Program-made: the position numbers and the translations under genes
Notes under the pieces: model-generated
What the model saw: only the letters and a program-made list of their open reading frames with translations
Told to the model about the DNA's origin: nothing
Database searches by the model: none
Shown: positions 1 to 8,036 of the stretch, in pieces
Position numbering within the stretch: position 1 is the first letter of the stretch
Layout of the letters: each line of letters opens with the position of its first letter
From: Archangium violaceum
GTDB taxonomy: Bacteria > Myxococcota > Myxococcia > Myxococcales > Myxococcaceae
Direction: 5' to 3'
Length of the DNA: 64,000 bases
Assembly (NCBI RefSeq): GCF_016887565.1
Contig: NZ_CP069396.1
Coordinates: 5,252,001-5,316,000, forward strand

Positions 1-525
1 CGGGCGAAGGCGCCGGTGGTGCGCGAGCCGCTGCCCACGCCGCTCACCTTCGCCGAGGCCCAGGCGGAGCTGTCGCGCAGCTCGGACCGCGAGCAGGTGG
101 CGACGACGGTGCTGCGCTTCGCGTTGGGCAAGTGGAAGCGCAGCCTGCTGCTGAGCGTGCACGGCAGCCTGGTGACGGGCTGGCGGGGGATGGGCAAGGG
201 GGTGCGCGAGGCCGCGGTGAAGCGCATCGGTATCGGCCTGCAGGGGCCGAGCACCTTCCGACTGGTGCGCGACACGCGCGCGCACTACGTGGGGCCGGTG
301 AAGCGGGACGCGGCGTCGGGCTTCTTCTACAAGCTGCTGGGAGGGGACTACCCGACGACGGCCGTCATCCTCCCGCTGCTGGTGCGCGGCAAGCTGGTGC
401 ACATGCTGTACGTGGACAACGGACCCGGCCAGCTCACCCCGCCGGACGTGGGTGAGCTGCTCATCCTCTCGCAGAGCGTGGGCCGCTCGTACGAGGCGAT
501 GATCCGCCGCCGCAAGAGTGCCTGA
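1..525 (+). CDS. C-terminal part of a GAF-like domain protein (5' end outside window)
   Basis: The frame is already open at base 1, so the gene starts upstream; 174 residues are visible. The first dozen are Pro/Ala-rich, like an interdomain linker. The remainder reads as a compact alpha/beta sensory domain with hydrophobic strands and a final segment (LVHMLYVDNG, then DVGELLILSQ) typical of GAF-like domains at the end of myxobacterial signalling or type II/IV secretion-associated proteins. A valine codon GTG at 16 could initiate, but no ribosome site precedes it. Function cannot be assigned from this fragment. Confidence 0.6.
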   Translation, partial: RAKAPVVREPLPTPLTFAEAQAELSRSSDREQVATTVLRFALGKWKRSLLLSVHGSLVTGWRGMGKGVREAAVKRIGIGLQGPSTFRLVRDTRAHYVGPVKRDAASGFFYKLLGGDYPTTAVILPLLVRGKLVHMLYVDNGPGQLTPPDVGELLILSQSVGRSYEAMIRRRKSA

Positions 526-550
526 GCCGGAGCCCGTGGGGGCCCGGCTC
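524..550. terminator. Hairpin between convergent genes
   Basis: GAGCCGG (524-530) pairs with CCGGCTC (544-550) across a 13-nt loop, beginning inside the stop codon of the left gene and facing the convergent gene that ends at 559. There is no U-tract, so termination on either strand is inferred from position. Confidence 0.4.
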
Positions 551-558
551 GGGGGGAC

Positions 559-1485
559 TCAGCGCTTGCGAGGCGCCGTGGGCTTCTTCTTGGGCTCGGA
601 CTTCTTCTTCGTCGGCCTGTCGTCGTCGTCGTCGGGCAGGGCCGGACCCGAGGCCAGGTCGAACTCGTAGGTTCCGCCGAGCAGCAGGCGGAACTGGTAG
701 ATGTCCGAGAGGTCCGGCGTCACCGAGATGCCGGCCACCGCCTCCAGCACCAGGCCCGGGAACACCTCGCGGCGCACCACGGGGATGATCTCCACCTGGT
801 TGGCGTTGTTCGTCCACGCCGGGGTGATGACGGGCTCGAAGTAGCGGCGGCCGATGACCTCCAGGCCCACCAGGGTGGCGTTGTTGATGTTGTAGGTACC
901 GGCCACGCCCAGCTGCACGGCGTCGGGGACGTCGAAGTCCGGCAGGTTGCCGCGATCCCTCGTCCCATGGTGGAGGTAGCTCGCGTTGAGCATGAAGCGC
1001 AGGTCCCTGCTCACCCGCAGCTCGCCGATGAGCGTGCCCTCGAAGTCCCACGTCCCGTCGGACAGGCTCGGGGGGATGGCGTCCTGGTCGCTCGGCCCGG
1101 TGGGGAAGGTGACGCGCCCGTAGGCACCGAGGGAGAAGGGACTGGTCTCCAGGAACGTCCACTGCACGCCGAGCGGGATGTCACCGAAGGCCAGCTGGAA
1201 GCCGTTCTCGCCGGGGTTGCCGAGCCCGAGAACCTCGAAATAGACGTTGGCCTCCACGTTGTCGAGGATGCCCCAGCGGATGCTGGGGGAGACCTGGTGG
1301 TAGGGCAGGGACTTGTCGGAGTCGAGGGCGAAGAAGCCCTGGTAGCGCAGGCCGAGCTCCATGTTGCCGCTCCGCGTGGTCGATGCGGTGCGGGTCACCA
1401 TGGCGCGGTAGGGCTTGGCCCACGTGGTGGGTGACAGGAGGCATACAACGACGGCGAGAGCGAAGGTCGAATGCCGAGCGTTCAT
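559..1485 (-). CDS. Putative outer-membrane beta-barrel protein
   Basis: 308 residues from an ATG at 1485, followed by a clear signal peptide (MNARHSTFALAVVVCLLSPT, cleavage near TWA-KP). The frame stays open 49 codons upstream, but the signal peptide fixes the start. After it come alternating amphipathic strands with aromatic ends (for example YQGFFALD, VEANVYFEV, LRFMLNASYLHHG), as in transporter-like barrels of the OMP_b-brl or MetA-pathway phenol degradation type. The C-terminus is an Asp run followed by a Lys/Pro-rich basic tail, which is odd for a barrel and may lie in the periplasm. Exact family not recognised. Confidence 0.6.
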   Translation of the reverse strand: MNARHSTFALAVVVCLLSPTTWAKPYRAMVTRTASTTRSGNMELGLRYQGFFALDSDKSLPYHQVSPSIRWGILDNVEANVYFEVLGLGNPGENGFQLAFGDIPLGVQWTFLETSPFSLGAYGRVTFPTGPSDQDAIPPSLSDGTWDFEGTLIGELRVSRDLRFMLNASYLHHGTRDRGNLPDFDVPDAVQLGVAGTYNINNATLVGLEVIGRRYFEPVITPAWTNNANQVEIIPVVRREVFPGLVLEAVAGISVTPDLSDIYQFRLLLGGTYEFDLASGPALPDDDDDRPTKKKSEPKKKPTAPRKR

Positions 1486-1676
1486 GCGGCGGGACCTTAT
1501 CTCGCCTACCCGGCTCCTTATTTGGGGAAAATCCTGCTCCCCGCGCACAATCCCCCCCGGACGAGTCGCGAGCCCCATCCTCGCGACTGTCTCCACACTC
1601 GGCCATGGCGAAATTTCCATCTTTCGAGACATCTCCGTCCACCCTCAACCCGCCCGAGAATCGTCGACAGGACTCC

Positions 1677-3524
1677 ATGTCCCATGTGGGCCGTCACTGG
1701 CTGCTGGAGCGATTGGACTCCATGCTCTCGGAGCCCCTGCGGAATTCAGCGCCCACGGACCTCATCCGTCACCGGATCATGGTGGGTGCTGCCTGCTTCC
1801 TGACGCTGATCAACGTGGTGTTCGTGCTGCGTTCCATCTCCACGAACGCCCTCCCGCTCGGGAGCATCATCGCCGGCCTGGGCTACCTGGGGACGCTGTT
1901 GCTGGCACGCGGGGCTCGCACTCCCTCCCTACCGGCCATGGTGCTGTTGGTGACCCTGGGTATCGGGCACGTGTCCTCCGTCTTCGTGAACCCGAATCCC
2001 GCCGGTGGCGCGCATGCCATCGGCATGTTGCTGCCCGCCCTCGCCGTGTATCTGGCGGGGCCTCGGCTGGGGCTGTCCATCACCCTCTTGTTGTTCGCGG
2101 CCCTGGGAGTGGCCCATCCGTACTACCGTGAGCAGATCGGCATCGACGTCAGTGCCATCACCGCCAGCACCATCTGGTTCGGCCACGTCTTCGCGGGCCT
2201 CTGCTTCGTGGGCAGTTGGGGACTGGGCTCTCTGCACAGCACCGCGCGCAGCGCGGCGCAGGCCTCGCTCGAGCGGACGCTCAAGGAGCTGAGGGAGAGC
2301 GAGAGCAAGCTCAACAGCGTCATCGAGAGCACCGACGATCTCGTGGTCTCGCTGGACCGCGAGGGGCGCCTGCTCACGGCGAACTCGGCCGCGAGGGATA
2401 TCTATCTGCGGCGCGCTGGCATCGTGCTCGAGCCGGGACAGCTGCTCTTCCAGCATGACACTCCCGAGGCGCGCAAGCTCTGGGAGGCACGCTTCGCCCA
2501 GGTGATTCAGGGCCAGCGCCTGCGCCTGGAGCAAACCTACGAGGAGGGGGGCGCCCGTCTGGTGATCGACATCAGCATGCACCCCATTGCCGGCGCGGAT
2601 GGCCGGGTGGTGGGGGCGACGCTCTTTGGCCGCGACGTCACCGCCCGCCGGGAGGCGGAGACCCGGCTGGGGGAGATGCACCGCACCCTGGTGGACGTCT
2701 CACGCCAGGCGGGCATGGCCGAGGTCGCCACCGGTGTGCTCCACAACGTGGGCAACACCCTCAACAGCGTCAACATCTCCACCAGCCTCGTCACCGACCG
2801 GCTCCGTCAGTCGCGTGTCTCGGGACTGGCCAAGGCCGCCAACCTCCTGCGCGAGCATGTCTCGGACATCTGCTCCTTCCTCGCGCACGATGCCCAGGGA
2901 CAGAAGCTCCCGGCCTATCTCATCGCCGTGTCGGACCAGCTCCTGGATGAGCGGGACGCCCTGCTCCAGGAGATGCGCTCGCTGGGGGAGAGCGTCGAGC
3001 ACATCAAGTCCATCGTGAGCATGCAGCAGAAGCACGCGAGGGCCGCGGGGGCCGTGGAGCAGGTGGTGGTGCCTCAGCTCATCGACGAGGCGTTGCGCCT
3101 GCACGCCGTCTCCTTCGAGCGCCTGGGCATCCGTGTCGAGCGCCACTACGCCGAGGTGCCCGCCATCTACCTCGACCGGCACAAGCTGTTGCAGATCCTC
3201 ATCAACCTGCTGAGCAACGCGAGGCACGCGTTGATGGACAGCGCGAAACAGGACAAGCGCCTGGGAATCCAGGTGCGGCATGAGCCCGACACGGGTCATC
3301 TGCTCATCGAGGTGGAGGACAACGGCATCGGCATCGCGCCGGAGAACCTGGCGCGCATGTTCACCCAGGGGTTCACGACCAAGAAGACGGGGCACGGCTT
3401 CGGTCTGCACATCAGTGCCCTGGCGGCCGCCGAGATGGATGGACGGCTGGCCTGCTCCAGCCAGGGTCCCGAGCAGGGCGCCACCTTCACGCTGGAGCTG
3501 CCGATCAATCGCGAGGAGCAGTAG
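1677..3524 (+). CDS. Membrane-bound PAS sensor histidine kinase
   Basis: 615 residues. About six hydrophobic helices occupy residues 30-200, followed by a short coiled coil, a PAS domain (about 215-330, opening ESKLNSVIESTDDLVVSLD) and an unusual dimerisation segment carrying the likely phospho-acceptor His in GVLHNVGNTLNSV. The HATPase domain has its N box (INLLSNARHAL), G1 (EDNGIGI) and G2 (GHGFGLH). HNVGN-type H boxes are common in myxobacterial orphan kinases. The start at 1677 follows ACAGGA; an upstream ATG at 1605 lacks a ribosome site. No response regulator lies beside it, so the partner and signal are unknown. Confidence 0.85.
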   Translation: MSHVGRHWLLERLDSMLSEPLRNSAPTDLIRHRIMVGAACFLTLINVVFVLRSISTNALPLGSIIAGLGYLGTLLLARGARTPSLPAMVLLVTLGIGHVSSVFVNPNPAGGAHAIGMLLPALAVYLAGPRLGLSITLLLFAALGVAHPYYREQIGIDVSAITASTIWFGHVFAGLCFVGSWGLGSLHSTARSAAQASLERTLKELRESESKLNSVIESTDDLVVSLDREGRLLTANSAARDIYLRRAGIVLEPGQLLFQHDTPEARKLWEARFAQVIQGQRLRLEQTYEEGGARLVIDISMHPIAGADGRVVGATLFGRDVTARREAETRLGEMHRTLVDVSRQAGMAEVATGVLHNVGNTLNSVNISTSLVTDRLRQSRVSGLAKAANLLREHVSDICSFLAHDAQGQKLPAYLIAVSDQLLDERDALLQEMRSLGESVEHIKSIVSMQQKHARAAGAVEQVVVPQLIDEALRLHAVSFERLGIRVERHYAEVPAIYLDRHKLLQILINLLSNARHALMDSAKQDKRLGIQVRHEPDTGHLLIEVEDNGIGIAPENLARMFTQGFTTKKTGHGFGLHISALAAAEMDGRLACSSQGPEQGATFTLELPINREEQ

Positions 3525-3576
3525 CCGGTCGCCGTACGCTCCCCGTAGTCTGTCCTGGCCACCCGAGGAGGGCCCG

Positions 3577-4089
3577 ATGTTCCAAGTCGACGGAAGTGCC
3601 GTGGTGCAGCTCGGAGCGCAAGACGTGGAGGCCCTGCGCGCGCTGGTCGAGCGCTGCCACGCCTTCATGACGCTGGTCTACGGGGCGCTGGAGCCCGATG
3701 CCGCGGAGGCGATCCTCGAGAGCCTCCCTCCGGGGAAGACGCTGGAGGACAAGTTCGCCTTCGGGCTGTACGCGGAGGGGAAGAAGGAACTGCTCGGAGT
3801 GCTCGATGCCGTGCGTGGCTTTCCCGAGCAGGACGAGTGGATCATCGGTCTGTTGATGATCGACCCGGACCACCGCCGCGCCGGGCTCGGGGCCCGCTTC
3901 GTCGGTGCGTTCGAGCAGTGGGTGCGCGGCCAGGGCGCGGCGGGCATCCGGCTTGTCGTGCAGGAGCAGAATCCGGATGCGCTCCGCTTCTGGCAGCGGC
4001 AGGGCTACGAAGTCACCGGGATGACGCTCCAGAAGACGCCCCGGCGGCAGAACCTCATCCAACTGCTGCACAAGCCGCTGGCGCCCTGA
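3577..4089 (+). CDS. GNAT family N-acetyltransferase
   Basis: 170 residues. The acetyl-CoA binding motif A is clear: WIIGLLMIDPDHRRAGLGARF (R-x-x-G-x-G variant), followed by the C-terminal E-Q-N-P-D-A-L-R-F-W-x-x-x-G-Y pattern of the fold. The ATG at 3577 follows a strong GAGGAGG site. It stands 52 bp after the histidine kinase on the same strand and could be cotranscribed. Substrate unknown. Confidence 0.9.
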   Translation: MFQVDGSAVVQLGAQDVEALRALVERCHAFMTLVYGALEPDAAEAILESLPPGKTLEDKFAFGLYAEGKKELLGVLDAVRGFPEQDEWIIGLLMIDPDHRRAGLGARFVGAFEQWVRGQGAAGIRLVVQEQNPDALRFWQRQGYEVTGMTLQKTPRRQNLIQLLHKPLAP

Positions 4090-4159
4090 AGGCCCGGCAC
4101 GGACAGACCTTCGGACGCGGACGTGGACCGCTCACCGTGGCTCCACCGGTTCCCCTGGC

Positions 4160-5710
4160 TCAACGCTCGGCTCCCACCACCGAGGCGTGGCTCGAGCGCC
4201 GCACGGGAAGGACCCACAACGCGTCGCCCTCACCCTCTCGGAAGGCGATGAAGAAGACGCAGTCACCCACGCGGGTGAATGCATGCGGGAACGAGGACGC
4301 GAGCCCTGGGTTGATGTCCCGCAGACGCCGTGTGCCCTTCACCGTCCCGTCGCTCACCCACAGCTCCGTGTCTGTCTCGTCCGCCTCGTTATTGGCGGGG
4401 AAGAGGAGGAGGTCACCCACGGGGAAGAGCTCCGTCGTGAACTCATCCGAGAGGCTCAGGGGCCGGTGCAGCAGCTTCGTCCCGGACTTCGTGCCGTCGG
4501 TCACCCAGAGCTGGTGGTCGATCGGGGCGGGGCCGGGGCCGAAGAAGGCGACGGAGAAGAAGAGCTCCCTGCCCGTGGTGGCGAAGGCGGTGATGAAGGA
4601 GGTGACCTCCGGGTTGCCGGCGAAGGGATTGGGCAGCGTGGTGACGAGCTTCGGGTCGCAACGGCTGTCGCCACCCACCTTCACCTTGAACAGGCGCATC
4701 ACCGTCCCGGTCTGGTCGCGGGTCGTGAAGAACAGCTGATCGCGAGCCACGTCCAGGAGTTGCAGGGTGGTGCTGGCGGGACCGGGCGTGAGGTCCTCGA
4801 CGAGCTCCGTGCCGGCCACGGTGCCGTCCGTCCTCCACAGCTCGTTGCCGTGGGTCGAATCTTCGGCGATGAAGTAGACGAGACGTCCCGCGATTCGAAG
4901 AGAGCTCGGCGGGGAGCCCAGGGGCGCCGGGTCGAAGGTCCTCAACCGCATCGTGCCCGCCCCGGAGCCATCCGACTTCCACAGCTCGTGCGTACCATCC
5001 GGGTTCGCGAGGAAGAAGAAGAGCGTATCGCCCCGGGCGATCACCCTGTCGGATCTCGCGCTGGTTCCCGGCCCGAAGTCACGTACCCGCACCGTCCCTT
5101 CCGCGGTGCCGTCGGACGTCCACAGCTCGGTCCGCCCAGGCGAGGAGGGATCCCCTCCAAGGGTGCGGAAGAAGAACAGGGTCTTTCCCACCGCCACGAG
5201 GGTGTGCGGTGCCGAGCCCTCGGTCCCTGGCGTGAGGTCCTCCACCAGCCTCGTCCCCTCGCGCGTCCCGTCGCTGACCCACAACTCATTGCCATGGGCC
5301 TCGTCCCCGACCGTGAAGAAGAGCTGACACCCCACGGGGGTCAGATTGGACAGGAAGTCGAAAAAACCCGCGGGACGGCTCAGCGGTGGAAACTCCACCA
5401 CCACGACGGTGCCGGCTCTGGTGCCGTTGCTCTTCCACAACTCCCTCCGCCCATCCTGGTGGTTGGCGGCGAAGGAGAGCTTCCCGCGGAAGCTCACCAG
5501 GTTCTGTGGTTCGGCCCCCCTGAAAGCCGCTTCCGGGAAGATGTCCTTGACGAATCGTGCCCGCCCCAGGGTCGGGGTGTCGTTCGTCCACATGGCCGCG
5601 ACTTCATCCCCCGGCATCTGTTCGTCGGACGGCGGTTCCACTTCCGGAAGCGGTCCGCCACACCCCGCGATCAACGCACAGGACAAGGCAACAGCTCTCC
5701 AGGTCTGCAT
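4160..5710 (-). CDS. ELWxxDGT-repeat lipoprotein (7 repeats)
   Basis: 516 residues from an ATG at 5710 preceded by GGAGGTGG. The signal peptide ends in a lipobox (ALIAGC), so it is probably a lipid-anchored surface or periplasmic protein. The body is a tandem repeat with period about 48-60 residues, each with a hydrophobic LFF strand and an ELWxSDGTxxGT motif (variants ELWKSNGT, ELWVSDGT, ELWTSDGT, ELWKSDGS, ELWRTDGT, QLWVTDGT, ELWVSDGT). Such ELWxxDGT proteins are a known repeat family of myxobacteria, cyanobacteria and others, likely beta-propeller-like; their function is not established. A 17-repeat paralogue lies at 8037-10826. Confidence 0.85.
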   Translation of the reverse strand: MQTWRAVALSCALIAGCGGPLPEVEPPSDEQMPGDEVAAMWTNDTPTLGRARFVKDIFPEAAFRGAEPQNLVSFRGKLSFAANHQDGRRELWKSNGTRAGTVVVVEFPPLSRPAGFFDFLSNLTPVGCQLFFTVGDEAHGNELWVSDGTREGTRLVEDLTPGTEGSAPHTLVAVGKTLFFFRTLGGDPSSPGRTELWTSDGTAEGTVRVRDFGPGTSARSDRVIARGDTLFFFLANPDGTHELWKSDGSGAGTMRLRTFDPAPLGSPPSSLRIAGRLVYFIAEDSTHGNELWRTDGTVAGTELVEDLTPGPASTTLQLLDVARDQLFFTTRDQTGTVMRLFKVKVGGDSRCDPKLVTTLPNPFAGNPEVTSFITAFATTGRELFFSVAFFGPGPAPIDHQLWVTDGTKSGTKLLHRPLSLSDEFTTELFPVGDLLLFPANNEADETDTELWVSDGTVKGTRRLRDINPGLASSFPHAFTRVGDCVFFIAFREGEGDALWVLPVRRSSHASVVGAER

Positions 5711-5973
5711 TCCCCACCTCCCGGATTGACTGCAGGACAAGATGGGGCGCAACAGACCTTCGGCCCATTGCCTCCTGGGGTTGGGAAATCTCTTAGACAC
5801 GCGACCCACGTCGCCCCCGAGGAACCGGGCAACCTCCTGGTGTGGTCCTCTGGCCTCCAGTGATTTCGGGCGTTTGGCGGGACTCCAGGAAAAATCGCCC
5901 GCTGTGTCGATCTTGCGGATCGTCATTCGTCGTGACGATAGATCCCGGTTTTCGACCCTGAAGGAGACACGAC

Positions 5974-6447
5974 ATGAAGGCCACCCTGGGAACGGACACG
6001 ACGCTCGCGGCGACTGCCGCCGAAGGCAAGACCCCGAAGTCGATCGCTCGCCATCTTCCGACCGCCGGACGGCTCTTGATGGGGCTGATGTTCTTCGTCT
6101 TCGGGCTGAACGGCTTCCTGAACTTCCTGCCTCAACCCACGACGCCCATTCCCGAAGGCGCCCTCGCGTTCGCCGGCGCGCTCGGGAAGACGGGCTACAT
6201 GTTTCCGCTGATCAAGGGCACCGAGGTGCTCGCGGGGGTGCTGCTGCTGTCCAACCGCTTCGTGCCGCTGGCGCTGGCCCTCCTCGCGCCAGTCATCGTC
6301 AACATCGTCGCGTACCACGCCTTCCTCGCTCCGGAAGGCACGGGGATGACCGTCTTCATCCTGGCGCTGGAGGTCTACCTGGCCTGGTCGTACCGGGGTG
6401 TGTACCGCCCCATGCTCGCCATGCGCGCGACCCCGGGCTCGAAGTGA
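5974..6447 (+). CDS. DoxX-like small integral membrane protein
   Basis: 157 residues with four hydrophobic helices after a soluble N-terminus of about 28 residues. The features of the DoxX/DoxX-like family are visible: LLMGLMFFVFGLNGFLNFLP in helix 1, then KTGYMFPLIKGTEVLAGVLLL and the NIVAYHAFL segment. The ATG follows AAGGAG. The family is linked to respiratory or redox membrane complexes in some bacteria, but the substrate here is unknown. It ends three bases before the stop of the convergent gene at 6451. Confidence 0.85.
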   Translation: MKATLGTDTTLAATAAEGKTPKSIARHLPTAGRLLMGLMFFVFGLNGFLNFLPQPTTPIPEGALAFAGALGKTGYMFPLIKGTEVLAGVLLLSNRFVPLALALLAPVIVNIVAYHAFLAPEGTGMTVFILALEVYLAWSYRGVYRPMLAMRATPGSK

Positions 6448-6450
6448 GCG

Positions 6451-7926
6451 TCATTCCGGCCGTACCGCCCCCGACTCGAGGCCCGGCCGGTCATCGAACA
6501 GCTGGACCCAGCGCCCGTCGAACCCACCGTTCTGGGTGAGGTACCACGCGCCCGGGAGCCAGAAGCCCTGCTCCACGCCCTCCGTCGAGTCCACGGTGCC
6601 GGAGTGCACGAAGTAGTCGTGCTGCCACCAGAAGGAGCCGGGTGACGTGGTGTAGCCGCTCGCGCTCGCCCGCGTCTGGCCCCGGGAGTCCACCCCGGTG
6701 CTGGCCCATGCGTTGTCATGGAAGGCACCGGAGCCCCCACCGCCCGTGTCCGACGCGCTGGCGTTCAGCTCGAAGGTGCCGAGGAGCCACTTCTTCGCGG
6801 GGTAGCCCTCGCGCTCGTCCTCGTTCTCGATGTCGCGCGTCTGGGGGAAGAAGCGCTGCATGCCCGCGCTCACCTCGGCCTGCCCGGCCTCGTTGACGAC
6901 GGGACTCTCCAGATAGAAGTCGATGGGCGAGGTGCTCAGCCAGTGCGTCTGGTAGCCGCCGTATTGCCAATGCGTGGGCAGGATGTCCGCGAGATCCTGC
7001 AACTCATAGGTGATGCGCTTGACGTTGGGCCAGGTGATCGTCTTGCCATTGTCGTAGCGGCTCGCGAGCAGGTCCGCGGTGGCGTAGCTCAGCGGCCGTG
7101 CGCCAAATGCCGTCACCGCGCTCGCGGACGCCTCGGGCACGAACACGTAGTGCACGTTCTTGCGGCCATCGTCGTTGTTCACCCCGGCCTCCGCGTTCCC
7201 CGCGGTCGACATCCGGCCGGCGAAGAAGGAGTAGGGGTCGGTGACGAAGCGCAGCTCCTGTCCGTGCGCGGCCAGGAGCTTGTCCGACCACTCCGCCTGC
7301 CAGATGAGCAGGTGCTTGCCGGTGGCGGACTGCATGAAGTTGAGGTCGACGTGGCCCTGCTGCCGGATGACGTTGCGCTTGTGCTGGGTGACGATGGCAT
7401 GCGCGACGGACTCACCGCTGCCCGGAGCACCCACCACGTTCTTGACGAGCAGCTCCACGCGCTCCCAGTCATGCAACTGGTAGTCGCCCGCCGCGTTCTT
7501 ATCGAGCGCGTGATAGATGTGATAGACGAGGACGAGGTTCTTCCCCCCATCCATGAACTCGATGAGCGAGGAGTAGAGCGTCGGGCGGATGCGCCACCGG
7601 TCGAACGCGCTGGGGCCGGTGCGGGAGGCATCGACGTACTGGTTGATCGTCTTCCAGTGGAGCTTGTTGTTGGAGAAGTCGCCGTCCTGGTCGAAGTCGA
7701 ACTGGGTGATCCAATCGTAGCCATGACGGCCGTCATTGCCGTTGGCGCGCTTGAGGACGATGGGGGCGTAATACTGGAGGAAGGCCTTGCGTTGGGCGGT
7801 CGTCAGGGACCAGGTCTGCGCGTGGGCCTCCGCGGGCCAGCACAGGCCCGCCAGGGTGAGTGCGAGCACGGCCAACAGCCCGAGCCCTTGGGACGACGGA
7901 GCATGTCTGGTCTGGCAGGAGAGCAT
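6451..7926 (-). CDS. Secreted protein of unknown function
   Basis: 491 residues with an N-terminal signal peptide (hydrophobic LLAVLALTLAGLC, cleavage near AHAQT). The mature N-terminus reads YYAPIVLKRANG followed by acidic, DxDGD-like residues, loosely recalling the opening of Vps62-type or calcium-binding secreted proteins. The middle contains aromatic-rich motifs (HIYHALDKN, LHDWERVELLVKN, LLIWQAEWSDK), the DWE segment resembling secreted Vps62-related proteins. No catalytic signature is secure. It is tightly convergent with the DoxX gene. Confidence 0.7.
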   Translation of the reverse strand: MLSCQTRHAPSSQGLGLLAVLALTLAGLCWPAEAHAQTWSLTTAQRKAFLQYYAPIVLKRANGNDGRHGYDWITQFDFDQDGDFSNNKLHWKTINQYVDASRTGPSAFDRWRIRPTLYSSLIEFMDGGKNLVLVYHIYHALDKNAAGDYQLHDWERVELLVKNVVGAPGSGESVAHAIVTQHKRNVIRQQGHVDLNFMQSATGKHLLIWQAEWSDKLLAAHGQELRFVTDPYSFFAGRMSTAGNAEAGVNNDDGRKNVHYVFVPEASASAVTAFGARPLSYATADLLASRYDNGKTITWPNVKRITYELQDLADILPTHWQYGGYQTHWLSTSPIDFYLESPVVNEAGQAEVSAGMQRFFPQTRDIENEDEREGYPAKKWLLGTFELNASASDTGGGGSGAFHDNAWASTGVDSRGQTRASASGYTTSPGSFWWQHDYFVHSGTVDSTEGVEQGFWLPGAWYLTQNGGFDGRWVQLFDDRPGLESGAVRPE

Positions 7927-7987
7927 GGGGCCGAGGAAACCACGGTCCGATTCACTCTGTCACTCAACTCCGCGTACCAGGTGAGGC

Positions 7988-8021
7988 GTGCTCCCGGGCC
8001 TGGGAAAGCACCCGGGAGCAC
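7988..8021 (-). terminator. Strong hairpin downstream of the large ELWxxDGT gene
   Basis: GTGCTCCCGGG (7988-7998) pairs perfectly over 11 bp with CCCGGGAGCAC (8011-8021), starting 16 bp beyond the stop of the minus-strand gene at 8037. No long U-tract follows on the minus strand, so it is a stem-only terminator candidate. Confidence 0.6.
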
Positions 8022-8036
8022 CTTCTTCTCATGGGC

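Noticed and set aside
1605-1676. Upstream ATG start for the first histidine kinase
   Set aside because: No ribosome site; the added 24 residues are not like a membrane-protein start, and ACAGGA precedes the ATG at 1677.
4187-5863. A 558-codon plus-strand frame
   Set aside because: Antisense shadow of the 7-repeat lipoprotein; no ribosome site or recognisable domain.
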